64,000 bases of DNA, taken from JBGQOG01 sp052113705. Its GTDB lineage: Bacteria > Pseudomonadota > Alphaproteobacteria > Rhodobacterales > Rhodobacteraceae. The stretch is taken from NCBI RefSeq assembly GCF_052113705.1, contig NZ_JBGQOG010000007.1, forward strand, positions 62,001 through 126,000, read 5' to 3'. The translations under genes were made by a program, and so were the position numbers. Shown in pieces: positions 56,397 through 64,000 of the stretch. Within the stretch, counting starts at the first letter, position 1, and each line of letters opens with the position of its first letter. The notes under the pieces are model-generated. The model was not told the DNA's origin and did not search any database. It worked only from the letters and a program-made list of their open reading frames with translations.

Positions 56397-57724
56397 GCGG
56401 CTCCCCCCTCGGGTTCGGCGTCGCGCGCGTTCAACGCGTTCAGCCGGGCGCGCACCGACAGGCCATGCGCCTCAAGGCTCTCCGAAATCGCCAAGCGCTC
56501 GGCCGAAGGCCCGATCGCGGCCAAAGCCGCCGGGGTCATCTTGGCCAATGTGGTCCGCTTGATAAAATCCATCACCGAAAGCCCGCTTGAAAACCGTGCC
56601 GAACGCGCCGTGGGCAACACGTGGTTCGGCCCCCCAACGTAGTCGCCGATGGCCTCGGGCGTCCAGCCCCCAAGAAAGATCGCGCCCGCATGGGTGATGC
56701 TCTCGGCCAAAGCCTCCGGATCGGCCACGCAGAGCTCCAGATGCTCAGGCGCCATCCGGTTCGACAGCGCCGCCGCCTCGGCCAGATCACGCGTCACGAT
56801 CACCGCGCCGTAATCGCGCCAGCTGGCCCCGGCAATTGCCCGCCGCTCCAGCGTTTCCAGGCGCTTGTCCACCGCCGCCGCCACCGCCCGGCCAAAGGCC
56901 GCATCGGGGGTGATCAGCACCGATTGCGCGCTTTCGTCATGCTCGGCCTGGCTCAGCAGATCGAGCGCGATCCAGTCGGGATCATTGTCACCGTCGGCGA
57001 TCACCAGAATTTCCGACGGCCCGGCGATCATGTCGATGCCCACCTTGCCGAACACCCGCCGCTTGGCCGCCGCCACATAGGCATTGCCCGGCCCGGTGAT
57101 CTTGTCCACCGGCGGGATGCTGGCGGTGCCATAGGCCAGCGCCGCAATCGCCTGCGCGCCGCCAATGCGGTAGATCTCATCCACCCCGGCGATCTGCGCC
57201 GCCAGAAGCACCAGCGGATTGACCACCCCGCCCGGCGTCGGACAGACGATGGCCAGCCGCGCCACCCCGGCCACTTTCGCGGGAATCGCATTCATCAGCA
57301 CCGACGACGGATAGGAGGCGAGCCCCCCCGGCACATAAAGCCCCGCCGCCGAGACCGGCGTCCAGCGCCAGCCAAGCCGGGCCCCCGTCGGCTCTTCCCA
57401 CATCGCATCTTCGGGCATCTGGCGGCTGTGATAGGCGCGGATACGCTCCGCCGCGAGTTCCAGCGCCGCGCGATCCTCGGCCGAGACCTTGGCCACCTCC
57501 GCCGCGATCTCCTCGGCGGTAAAGGCCAGCGTCTCGGGCGTCAGCGCCAGACGGTCGAACTTCCCGGTCAGCTCGATCACCGCGGCATCGCCGCGGGCGC
57601 GCACATCGGCAATGATCCCGGCCACCACCGCATCGACATCGGGGCTGTCTTCGCGCTTCATGCCGAGAAGGGCGTCAAAAGCTGCGGCGAAACCGGCATC
57701 GGTGGTGTTGAGGAACTGGGGCAT
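56393..57724 (-). CDS. hisD: Histidinol dehydrogenase
   Basis: The 443-residue enzyme oxidises L-histidinol to L-histidine with two NAD. Signature parts are ITGPGNAYVAAAKR, the zinc and catalytic region SQAEHDESAQSVLIT, and GPNHVLPTARSARF. The ATG at 57724 has AAGGAGAG upstream; the frame runs a further 73 codons upstream but that part is low-complexity. Confidence 0.97.
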   Translation of the reverse strand: MPQFLNTTDAGFAAAFDALLGMKREDSPDVDAVVAGIIADVRARGDAAVIELTGKFDRLALTPETLAFTAEEIAAEVAKVSAEDRAALELAAERIRAYHSRQMPEDAMWEEPTGARLGWRWTPVSAAGLYVPGGLASYPSSVLMNAIPAKVAGVARLAIVCPTPGGVVNPLVLLAAQIAGVDEIYRIGGAQAIAALAYGTASIPPVDKITGPGNAYVAAAKRRVFGKVGIDMIAGPSEILVIADGDNDPDWIALDLLSQAEHDESAQSVLITPDAAFGRAVAAAVDKRLETLERRAIAGASWRDYGAVIVTRDLAEAAALSNRMAPEHLELCVADPEALAESITHAGAIFLGGWTPEAIGDYVGGPNHVLPTARSARFSSGLSVMDFIKRTTLAKMTPAALAAIGPSAERLAISESLEAHGLSVRARLNALNARDAEPEGGAA

Positions 57725-57952
57725 CGGGCTCTCCTTATTCGGAAAGTCGATTAAGCCCTCAAAGCCCCTGCCGCAAGCGCCGCGTTGCAGCAAGGCGGGC
57801 TTTGCGGGATCGGCGGGCCTCGCCGGTTCCGGGGGCTTTGCCGGATCCGGGGGCCTTTGCCTGATCTGAAATATCCCCGCCGGAGGCTTCCCCGGCGGCC
57901 AGGGGCGCGGCGGAGGGCGAAATCCCCGCCGCAGCCGCCGCAAACACCCGGC
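57725..57952. repeat. GC-rich spacer with imperfect tandem and hairpin elements
   Basis: The spacer between DUF2948 and hisD holds two imperfect copies of GCCGGNTCCGGGGGC-TTTGCC (about 57822-57861), followed by GAAATATCCCCGCCGG and a hairpin-forming GCCGGAGGCTTCCCCGGCGG. The AAATATCC plus GC hairpin recalls the element at 2009-2050. Confidence 0.5.
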
Positions 57953-58429
57953 CTAGACCGGATGCTGCGGCACTTTGCCCGAGGGCGCGATATAGGGCCG
58001 GGTCACGTCCCGCAGGGTGAGGTTCAGGCATTCCACCCGCGCGGCAATCGCACCATCCCCCGCCAGTGTCAGCTGCACGGTGCCGGTGCCATCCTCGCCC
58101 GGTTGCCAGTCGAGCGACAGCACCGACAGAATCGTCTCCGCCGCCTGCCGGTCGATGCCCTGGCTGGAGACGCCCTGCACATCGTCGATGACCAGCAGCG
58201 CCTGCACCCGCTCATAGGGCCGCCGCGCCGCCTCGGCCATCGCACGGTCCTCCCAGCGGAACCGGTTCACGAGCAGCGCCAGACGGCGGGCGCGCGGCTC
58301 ATAGCGGATCTCGGTCATCGGCAGCACGGCATCCTGCACGAGGGCGGCCATCACCGCCAAATCCTCGGGCGTTTCCGCCTTCAGGCTCAGCGGCGACTCG
58401 GCGCCATCCTCGAAACGTGCGTCGCTCAT
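57953..58429 (-). CDS. DUF2948 family protein
   Basis: The 158-residue protein matches DUF2948 (alphaproteobacterial, function unknown): DLAVMAALVQDAVLPMTEI near residues 23-41, LALLVNRFRWED and a C-terminal LRDVTRPYIAPSG. It lies between murA and hisD as in related genomes and overlaps the murA stop by 4 bases. Confidence 0.92.
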   Translation of the reverse strand: MSDARFEDGAESPLSLKAETPEDLAVMAALVQDAVLPMTEIRYEPRARRLALLVNRFRWEDRAMAEAARRPYERVQALLVIDDVQGVSSQGIDRQAAETILSVLSLDWQPGEDGTGTVQLTLAGDGAIAARVECLNLTLRDVTRPYIAPSGKVPQHPV

Positions 58430-59697
58430 TCGCCCTTTACCCGTTCGATCTGCGCGCCCACCGCCCGCAGTTTCTCTTCCACCCGCTCATACCCCCGGTC
58501 GAGGTGATAGACGCGGCTGACCACGGTTTCGCCCTCTGCCGCCATCCCGGCCAGGATCAGCGAGACCGAGGCGCGCAGATCGGTCGCCATCACCGGCGCG
58601 CCTTTCAGCCGCTCCACCCCATGCACGGTGGCATGGCCGCCATGCACCTCGATCTGCGCCCCCATGCGGATCAGTTCGGGCGCATGCATGAAGCGATTCT
58701 CAAAGATCTTCTCTTCCAGAACGCTGGTCCCCTCGGCGGTGCAGAGAAGCGCCATCATCTGCGCCTGCAAATCGGTGGGGAAGCCCGGGAAAGGCTCGGT
58801 CACCACATCCACCGCATTCACCCGGCCATTGCGGCGGCGGACTTTCAGACCCTTGTCGGTCTCGGTCACATCAATGCCCGCCGCATCGAGCTTTTCGGCG
58901 AAAGCGCCGACCAGCTCCATCGTGCCGCCCAGGCATTCCACCTCGCCGCCGCAGATCGCGGGGGCCAGCATATAGGTGCCCAGCTCGATCCGGTCGGTCA
59001 CCACCGGATGCGTGGCCCCGCCCAGACGATCCACCCCCTGAATGGTGATGGTCGAAGTGCCCTCGCCCTCGATCTGCGCGCCCATCTTGCGCAGGCAACG
59101 CGCCAGATCGACAATCTCCGGCTCGCGCGCGGCGTTTTTCAGCACCGTGGTGCCCTTGGCAAGCGTTGCCGCCATCAGCGCGTTTTCCGTGGCCCCGACC
59201 GAGACCAGCGGGAAATCGACCACCGCACCGCGCAGCCCGCCCAAGGGGGCCTTGGCATGCACATAGCCGTCGCGCAGATCAAGTTCCGCCCCCATCGCCT
59301 CCAGCGCCTTCAGATGCAGGTCCACCGGGCGCGCGCCAATCGCGCAACCGCCGGGCAGTGAGACAATCGCATGGCCATCGCGCGCCAGCATCGGCCCGAG
59401 CACGAGAATCGAGGCGCGCATCTTACGCACGATGTCGTAATCCGCCGTGTGGTTGTTGATGTCATGGCTCGACATCGCCAGCACTTGGCCCGCCTGCAGA
59501 CTGGCCACTTCCGCCCCGAGGCTGCCCAAAAGCTGGGTCATCGTGCGAATATCCGACAAACGCGGCGCATTGGTCAGCGTCAGCGGTTCTTCGGTCAAGA
59601 GAGTCGCCGGCATCAGCGTCAGGCAGGCGTTCTTGGCCCCTGCAATCGGAATTTGCCCCTTCAGCGGCCCGCCGCCCCGTACAATGATCTGATCCAT
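58426..59697 (-). CDS. murA: UDP-N-acetylglucosamine 1-carboxyvinyltransferase
   Basis: The 423-residue enzyme performs the first committed step of peptidoglycan synthesis. It starts with IIVRGGGPLKGQIPIAGAKN and has the catalytic Cys in LPGGCAIGARPVD, the residue attacked by fosfomycin. The length is normal. It is the first gene of the minus-strand cluster that runs on to hisD. Confidence 0.97.
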   Translation of the reverse strand: MDQIIVRGGGPLKGQIPIAGAKNACLTLMPATLLTEEPLTLTNAPRLSDIRTMTQLLGSLGAEVASLQAGQVLAMSSHDINNHTADYDIVRKMRASILVLGPMLARDGHAIVSLPGGCAIGARPVDLHLKALEAMGAELDLRDGYVHAKAPLGGLRGAVVDFPLVSVGATENALMAATLAKGTTVLKNAAREPEIVDLARCLRKMGAQIEGEGTSTITIQGVDRLGGATHPVVTDRIELGTYMLAPAICGGEVECLGGTMELVGAFAEKLDAAGIDVTETDKGLKVRRRNGRVNAVDVVTEPFPGFPTDLQAQMMALLCTAEGTSVLEEKIFENRFMHAPELIRMGAQIEVHGGHATVHGVERLKGAPVMATDLRASVSLILAGMAAEGETVVSRVYHLDRGYERVEEKLRAVGAQIERVKGE

Positions 59698-59706
59698 CCG
59701 CCTGCC

Positions 59707-59910
59707 CTATTCTTTGTTTTCGCTCTGCCCGTCATCCCCGAAATCCGTCCCGGCACCCGCCTGACCCTCTGTCTCGGGCGCATCATCCGCCGCGCGTGCC
59801 CGCGCTTGCGCCTTGCGCCGTTGAAGATTTGCCCGCAGCGCGGCGCGCAGCCGTGCGTCGCGGGCATCCGCTTGGGTCTTGTCGCCGGAAGAGGAGGATT
59901 TCGTTGTCAT
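59707..59910 (-). CDS. Small Arg/Ala-rich hypothetical protein
   Basis: The 67-residue product is hydrophilic, with an Arg/Ala/Gln-rich helix (ARLRAALRANLQRRKAQARA) and an acidic C-terminus. It ends 9 bases before the murA start, so the two may share a transcript. Similar small proteins precede murA in Rhodobacteraceae as far as I recall. The function is unknown. Confidence 0.6.
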   Translation of the reverse strand: MTTKSSSSGDKTQADARDARLRAALRANLQRRKAQARARAADDAPETEGQAGAGTDFGDDGQSENKE

Positions 59911-59953
59911 GCGGCTTCTTTAACGTGGATCGTAAAAAGCGTCCAGATTGCCC

Positions 59954-59982
59954 TTGCGCTGCCCGAAGTTTGAGTCTAAATC
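59954..59982 (+). promoter_or_regulatory. Candidate promoter of tRNA-Thr
   Basis: TTGCGC (-35) and TAAATC (-10) are 17 bases apart, ending about 32 bases before the tRNA. Both boxes deviate from consensus, so the call is weak. Confidence 0.3.
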
Positions 59983-60014
59983 CCCGCCCACAGTCGGAAG
60001 CGACTGAACAGGAT

Positions 60015-60089
60015 GCTGTGGTAGCTCAGTGGTAGAGCACACCCTTGGTAAGGGTGAGGTCGAGAGTTCAATCCTCTCTCACAGCACCA
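60015..60089 (+). tRNA. tRNA-Thr (GGT)
   Basis: The sequence begins GCTGTGGTAGCTCAG, has the anticodon loop TTGGTAA (anticodon GGT), a T-arm GAGAGTTCAATCCTCTC and ends TCACAGCACCA. All four arms pair and CCA is encoded; length 75. Confidence 0.97.
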
Positions 60090-60491
60090 TCCTCCCCCAG
60101 ATTACAATGACTTAGACAAGATCATCCGGATCAGCCTGCACCGGGCTGCTGTGGTTTTGCGCCTGTTTTCCAGGGAAAACCGCCGCGGTTTCGGCCTTCG
60201 CGTGCACCATGCCGCAGACGCGTGCCGCCCAAAACGCCACGGTCACATCTGCGGCATCCCAGGCGGCCCCGCCGCTTCTTGCGCCGCGCCCCGCGGATTC
60301 GGGCCCGCCCGGCACCCGCTGCAACCGGGGGGCCCGGTTCCCGCGCAGATGTGCCCATTGCCGCAGGTTTCAACCCTGAGTCGCACAAAGATTCGGCGCA
60401 CATGTTTGATTCAGGTCAACTCTGCACTGCAGAAACTGCGCTAGGGTCAGGGCGAACCGCACCCCTGCGGTGGTCATAGAGTGGAAGCAAA
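60090..60491. other. Upstream region of phaC
   Basis: About 400 bases without a supported gene between tRNA-Thr and phaC. The last 100 bases are less GC-rich and carry the predicted PhaR site; the phaC promoter should be here. Frames on both strands are shadows. Confidence 0.45.
60422..60432. promoter_or_regulatory. Predicted PhaR-binding site upstream of phaC
   Basis: CTGCACTGCAG matches CTGC-N3-GCAG, the TGC-rich dyad reported for the repressor PhaR in Rhodobacter/Paracoccus relatives. It lies 59 bases before the phaC start. Another CTGC follows at 60436-60439. Confidence 0.6.
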
Positions 60492-62465
60492 ATGCCCTCG
60501 ACCCCCCATCAAACAAGCCCCGCGCCGCAATCTGTCGCCATCGACACACCCCTCCTTCAGGCGCCCCAAATGCAGGCCCCCCACGCCCACGCGCCCCGCG
60601 CCCAAGCTCCCCGCGTTCAGGCCCCCCGTGCCCAGGCCCCCCGCGTCCAGACTCCCGGCATCGACGCCGGAGAATCGCCGCGCGGGCGGCCCACAGCGGC
60701 CGTCAGTGGCCGCAGCCCATCACAATCGCCAGATGAGCCCGAAGGTTTCCCCGCCGTGCTGGACCGCGCCATTCACGCCAGCATGGCGCGCGCGACGATG
60801 GGTCTGTCGCCCAGCGCCTTGGCCGCGGCCTATTGGGATTGGGCCATGCACTTGGCCAGCTCGCCCGGCAAACAGATGGAATTGGGCGAAAAAGCCCTGC
60901 GCAAGGCGCTGCGGCTGACCGATTATGCCACGCGCTGCGCCCTGCAGGGCGAAGATGCCGCCCCCTGCATCACCCCTTTGCCGCAGGACCACCGCTTCCG
61001 CGATCCCGCCTGGACAAAATGGCCCTTCAACGTCATGGCGCAGAGCTTTTTGCTGCAACAGCAATGGTGGCACAATGCCACCACCGATGTGCGCGGCGTG
61101 ACCGAACAGCATGAAAACGTGGTGGCGTTCACCGCCAGGCAAATGCTGGACATGATGTCGCCCGCCAATGGCGCGCTGACCAATCCCGAAGTGGTGGCGG
61201 CAACCATAGCCGAGCGCGGCGCGAATCTTTGGCGCGGGGCGCAAAACCTGATCGCCGATCTGCAGGCCACGGCCCGCACCACGGCCGAAAGCGCCGACCC
61301 CGCGGATCCGGCCTTTGTGGTCGGCAAGACGCTGGCGATGACGCCGGGCAAAGTGGTGCTGCGCAACCGCCTGATCGAGCTGATCCAATATGCGCCCACC
61401 ACCGAGGCGGTGCATCCCGAGCCGATCCTGATCGTGCCTGCCTGGATCATGAAATACTATATTCTGGATCTGTCCGCACAGAATTCGCTGGTGAAATATC
61501 TGACAGAACAAGGCTTTACCGTCTTCATCCTCTCCTGGAAGAACCCCGATGCCGCGGACCGCGACCTTGGGATGGAGGATTACCGCGAGCTCGGGGTGAT
61601 GGACGCGCTCGGGGCCGTCACCGCGATCACCGGCGCGAAAAAAGTGCATGCTTTGGGCTATTGCCTCGGCGGCACCCTGCTGTCCATCGCCGCCGCCGCG
61701 ATGGCACGCGACGGCGATGACCGCATCGCCACGCTGACGTTTCTCGCCGCGCAGACCGATTTCACCGAAGCGGGCGAGTTGATGCTGTTCATCAACGAAA
61801 GTCAGGTCAGCTTTCTCGAAGATATGATGTGGGAAAAAGGCTATCTCGATTCGACCCAGATGGCCGGGGCCTTTCAGCTTCTGCATTCCAACGATCTGAT
61901 CTGGTCGCGCAACACCCGCGCCTATCTGCTGGGCCAGCGCGATGAGATGTTCGACCTGCTGGCCTGGAATGCCGATACAACGCGAATGCCCTACCGGATG
62001 CATTCCGAATATCTGCGGCATCTGTTTCTAAACAACGATCTGGCCGAGGGCCGCTATCAGGTGGCGGGGCGGCCGGTGGCGCTGTCGGATCTGCGCTGTC
62101 CGATCTTTGCGGTCGGCACCGAGAGCGATCATGTCGCCCCCTGGCGCTCGGTCTACAAATGCCACCTCTTCACCGACACCGATGTGACCTTTGTGCTGGC
62201 CAGCGGCGGCCATAACGCGGGCATCGTCTCCGAACCGGGGCACCCGCACCGGCATTTCCAGATCGCCGCGCAAACCGAGGGCGAGACCTACCGCGATCCC
62301 GACAGCTGGCAGGCCAGCGCGCTGCGGCACGACGGCTCGTGGTGGCCCGCGCTGACCGGCTGGCTCGCGGATCATTCCGGCCCCCGCGCGGCGCTGCCGC
62401 CTTTGGGGCTGCCGGATGCCCCTGATCTGGGCGCTGCTCCCGGCACCTATGTCCTGCAATCCTGA
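60492..62465 (+). CDS. phaC: Class I polyhydroxyalkanoate synthase
   Basis: The 657-residue enzyme polymerises (R)-3-hydroxyacyl-CoA into polyhydroxyalkanoate on granules. The catalytic triad is visible: Cys391 in the lipase-like box LGYCLGGTL, Asp546 in ESDHVAPW and His574 in SGGHNAG. The first 85 residues are an unusual Pro/Ala/Gln extension with four APR(A/V)Q pentapeptides (about residues 34-53), which makes the protein longer than the usual 600. The ATG at 60492 has GGAAG upstream. fabI follows 10 bases later. Confidence 0.95.
   Translation: MPSTPHQTSPAPQSVAIDTPLLQAPQMQAPHAHAPRAQAPRVQAPRAQAPRVQTPGIDAGESPRGRPTAAVSGRSPSQSPDEPEGFPAVLDRAIHASMARATMGLSPSALAAAYWDWAMHLASSPGKQMELGEKALRKALRLTDYATRCALQGEDAAPCITPLPQDHRFRDPAWTKWPFNVMAQSFLLQQQWWHNATTDVRGVTEQHENVVAFTARQMLDMMSPANGALTNPEVVAATIAERGANLWRGAQNLIADLQATARTTAESADPADPAFVVGKTLAMTPGKVVLRNRLIELIQYAPTTEAVHPEPILIVPAWIMKYYILDLSAQNSLVKYLTEQGFTVFILSWKNPDAADRDLGMEDYRELGVMDALGAVTAITGAKKVHALGYCLGGTLLSIAAAAMARDGDDRIATLTFLAAQTDFTEAGELMLFINESQVSFLEDMMWEKGYLDSTQMAGAFQLLHSNDLIWSRNTRAYLLGQRDEMFDLLAWNADTTRMPYRMHSEYLRHLFLNNDLAEGRYQVAGRPVALSDLRCPIFAVGTESDHVAPWRSVYKCHLFTDTDVTFVLASGGHNAGIVSEPGHPHRHFQIAAQTEGETYRDPDSWQASALRHDGSWWPALTGWLADHSGPRAALPPLGLPDAPDLGAAPGTYVLQS
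60594..60653 (+). repeat. 15-bp tandem repeats within phaC
   Basis: Four imperfect 15-bp units encode the APRAQ/APRVQ pentapeptides of the PhaC N-terminal extension. The unit is a multiple of three, so copy changes would keep the frame. Confidence 0.7.
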
Positions 62466-62475
62466 AAGGAACCCC

Positions 62476-63240
62476 ATGAGCATGTTGTCAGGACGCAAAG
62501 GGCTGGTGGTGGGCGTCGCCAACCACGCCTCCATCGCCACCGGCTGCGCCCGCGCCTTTGCCGAAGCCGGGGCCGAGCTGGCGGTGACCTATCTCAACGA
62601 CAAGGCCCGCCGCTTTGTCGAACCGGTGGCCACGGAACTCGGGGCGGCGAAATTCCTGCCCCTTGATGTTGAGGCCGAGGGCGAGATGGAGGCGGTGTTT
62701 GCCGAGATTGCCCGCGATTGGGGGCGGCTCGATTTCCTCGTGCATTCCATCGCCTTTTGCCCGGCTGAGGATCTGCACGGCCGGGTGACCGATTGTTCGC
62801 AGGCAGGCTTTGCCCGCGCGATGGATGTTTCAGTGCATTCGCTCATCCGCATGGCGAAACTCGCCGAACCCCTGATGGCCGAGGGCGGCACGATCCTGAC
62901 CATGAGCTATTATGGCGCCGAAAAGGTGGTGGATCACTACAACATCATGGGCCCGGTGAAATCGGCGCTGGAGGGGACGGTGCGCTATCTTGCCGCCGAA
63001 CTTGGGCCGCAGGGCATCCGCGTGCATGCGATCTCGCCGGGGCCGATGGCGACGCGGGCAGGCTCGGGCATCGCGCATTTCGACACGCTGATCGACAATG
63101 CCCGCGACCGCGCGCCCGAGCGCGCGCTGGTGACGCTGGAGGATGTCGGCGGCATGGCGCTTTACCTCGTCAGCGATGCCGCCAAGCGGATCTCGGGCAA
63201 TATCGAATATGTGGACGCAGGCTATCACGTCCGGGGCTGA
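62476..63240 (+). CDS. fabI: Enoyl-ACP reductase (FabI-like)
   Basis: The 254-residue protein is an NADH-dependent enoyl-ACP reductase of the FabI type: KGLVVGVANHASIATGCARA at the nucleotide site, the Tyr-x6-Lys catalytic pair in HYNIMGPVKSALEG and LVSDAAKRISGNIEYVDAGY at the end. The ATG at 62476 has GAAAGGA (62464-62470) upstream. It is slightly shorter than E. coli FabI (262). It lies between phaC and a MaoC-phosphate acetyltransferase gene and may be a second or specialised FabI. Confidence 0.9.
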   Translation: MSMLSGRKGLVVGVANHASIATGCARAFAEAGAELAVTYLNDKARRFVEPVATELGAAKFLPLDVEAEGEMEAVFAEIARDWGRLDFLVHSIAFCPAEDLHGRVTDCSQAGFARAMDVSVHSLIRMAKLAEPLMAEGGTILTMSYYGAEKVVDHYNIMGPVKSALEGTVRYLAAELGPQGIRVHAISPGPMATRAGSGIAHFDTLIDNARDRAPERALVTLEDVGGMALYLVSDAAKRISGNIEYVDAGYHVRG

Positions 63241-63258
63241 CCCCGGCAGGAGCGACCT

Positions 63259-64000
63259 ATGCAATACATTGAAAACAAGACCTATGATGAACTTTCGGTT
63301 GGCGACAGTGCCCTGCTGACCCGCTGCCTGCAGCCCGATGACATCCAGCTCTTCGCGGTGATGTCGGGCGATGTGAACCCCGCGCATGTCGACCCCGACT
63401 TTGCCCGCTCGGACTTGTTCCACCATGTCATCGCGCATGGGATGTGGGGCGGCGCGCTGATCTCGGCGGTCCTGGGCACCGAATTGCCGGGGCCGGGCAC
63501 GATCTATCTGGACCAAAGCCTGCATTTCAGCGCGCCGGTTGCCCTGGGTGATACCGTCACGGTCAAGGTGACCGTGGCCGAGAAAAAGCCGAAGAACCGC
63601 CTCTCGATTGACTGCCTCTGCACCAACCAACTTGGCAAGACGGTGATCGAGGGCCGCGCCGAGGTGATCGCGCCGACGGTCAAGATCCGCCGCCCCCGCG
63701 TGGCGCTGCCGCAGGTGCATCTGCACGAACAGGGTGCGCGCTATGCGCAGCTGATCGCCGCGACCCGCGAACTGGAGCCGGTGCCCACCGCCGTGGTGCA
63801 TCCCTGCGACGATGTCTCGCTGACCGGCGCGCTGGAGGCCGCAACCCAGGGGCTGATCCTCCCGATCCTTGTGGGGCCGCTGGCCAAGATCATCGCCACG
63901 GCGGCGGCGGCGGGGGTCTCGCTCGACGGGATCGAGGTGATCGACGTGCCGCACAGCCATGCCGCCGCTGAACGCGCGGTGGCGCTGGTGCGCGAAGGCC
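63259..64000 (+). CDS. MaoC dehydratase / phosphate acetyltransferase fusion, cut by the window end
   Basis: The frame from the ATG at 63259 (AGGAG 7 bases upstream) is open to the window end, 247 codons. Residues 1-140 are a MaoC/hotdog domain with the hydratase motif GDVNPAHVDPDFARSDLF and HVIAHGMWGGALIS. From about 155 the sequence becomes a phosphotransacetylase/phosphotransbutyrylase domain (TAVVHPCDDVSLTGALEAAT). Such bifunctional enoyl-CoA hydratase/phosphate acetyltransferases are known in Rhodobacteraceae, usually followed by an acetate kinase gene, which here would be outside the window. Confidence 0.88.
   Translation, partial: MQYIENKTYDELSVGDSALLTRCLQPDDIQLFAVMSGDVNPAHVDPDFARSDLFHHVIAHGMWGGALISAVLGTELPGPGTIYLDQSLHFSAPVALGDTVTVKVTVAEKKPKNRLSIDCLCTNQLGKTVIEGRAEVIAPTVKIRRPRVALPQVHLHEQGARYAQLIAATRELEPVPTAVVHPCDDVSLTGALEAATQGLILPILVGPLAKIIATAAAAGVSLDGIEVIDVPHSHAAAERAVALVREG

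Overview
The window looks like chromosomal DNA of a photosynthetic-type or related Rhodobacteraceae (Rhodobacter in the wide sense). The support is the high GC content, the opgG-opgI-opgH-opgC operon order known from Rhodobacter sphaeroides, the murA-DUF2948-hisD-UPF0262-phosphatase-infA-maf-RNase-yacG-tRNA-Phe housekeeping order, and a class I PHA synthase upstream of fabI. I see no rRNA, phage, intact insertion sequence or CRISPR array. Gene density is high and ATGA/GTGA overlaps are common, so many neighbours are probably co-transcribed.

Layout: 1-2581 is the end of a purine (allantoin) degradation operon. 2604-7466 (minus strand) is the osmoregulated periplasmic glucan operon. 7976-15563 is a catabolic locus under a GntR regulator: a Gfo/Idh/MocA enzyme on one strand; a flavin monooxygenase, an aldo/keto reductase, a flavin reductase and a TRAP transporter on the other. 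The enzyme triad matches the oxidative sulfoquinovose (sulfo-SMO) pathway, here with a TRAP importer. 16126-22684 is a signalling locus: small proteins, a degenerate receiver, a LuxR-type response regulator, a cysteine-free molybdopterin-fold periplasmic protein and a hybrid kinase with REC and Hpt domains. 22747-23097 is a leftover half of an AbrB-type membrane protein.

23453-38635 is a catecholate siderophore island: EntE-like ligase, free-standing aryl carrier protein, EntF-like NRPS with a serine specificity code, Fes/IroE-like esterase, a one-permease ABC importer, cytochrome b561, a FepA-like receptor and a beta-propeller protein. Four similar TGA-N9-TNN sites precede its transcription units, so iron control is likely. 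The genes that would make 2,3-dihydroxybenzoate (entA, entC and the isochorismatase half of entB) are not in the window.

39159-50364 holds an aminotransferase, an OmpR-type two-component system divergent from an extracytoplasmic flavin/redox cluster (Asp/His-rich protein, DUF2271, PepSY-flavodoxin reductase, ApbE), a YeiH transporter with a divergent LysR regulator, and a small glycosyltransferase. 50856-59910 is the housekeeping cluster, with three coupled accessory genes (nitrilase, GNAT, SnoaL-like) between the phosphatase and infA. 60015-64000 holds tRNA-Thr, phaC with a likely PhaR site, fabI and the start of a MaoC-phosphate acetyltransferase gene that runs off the end.
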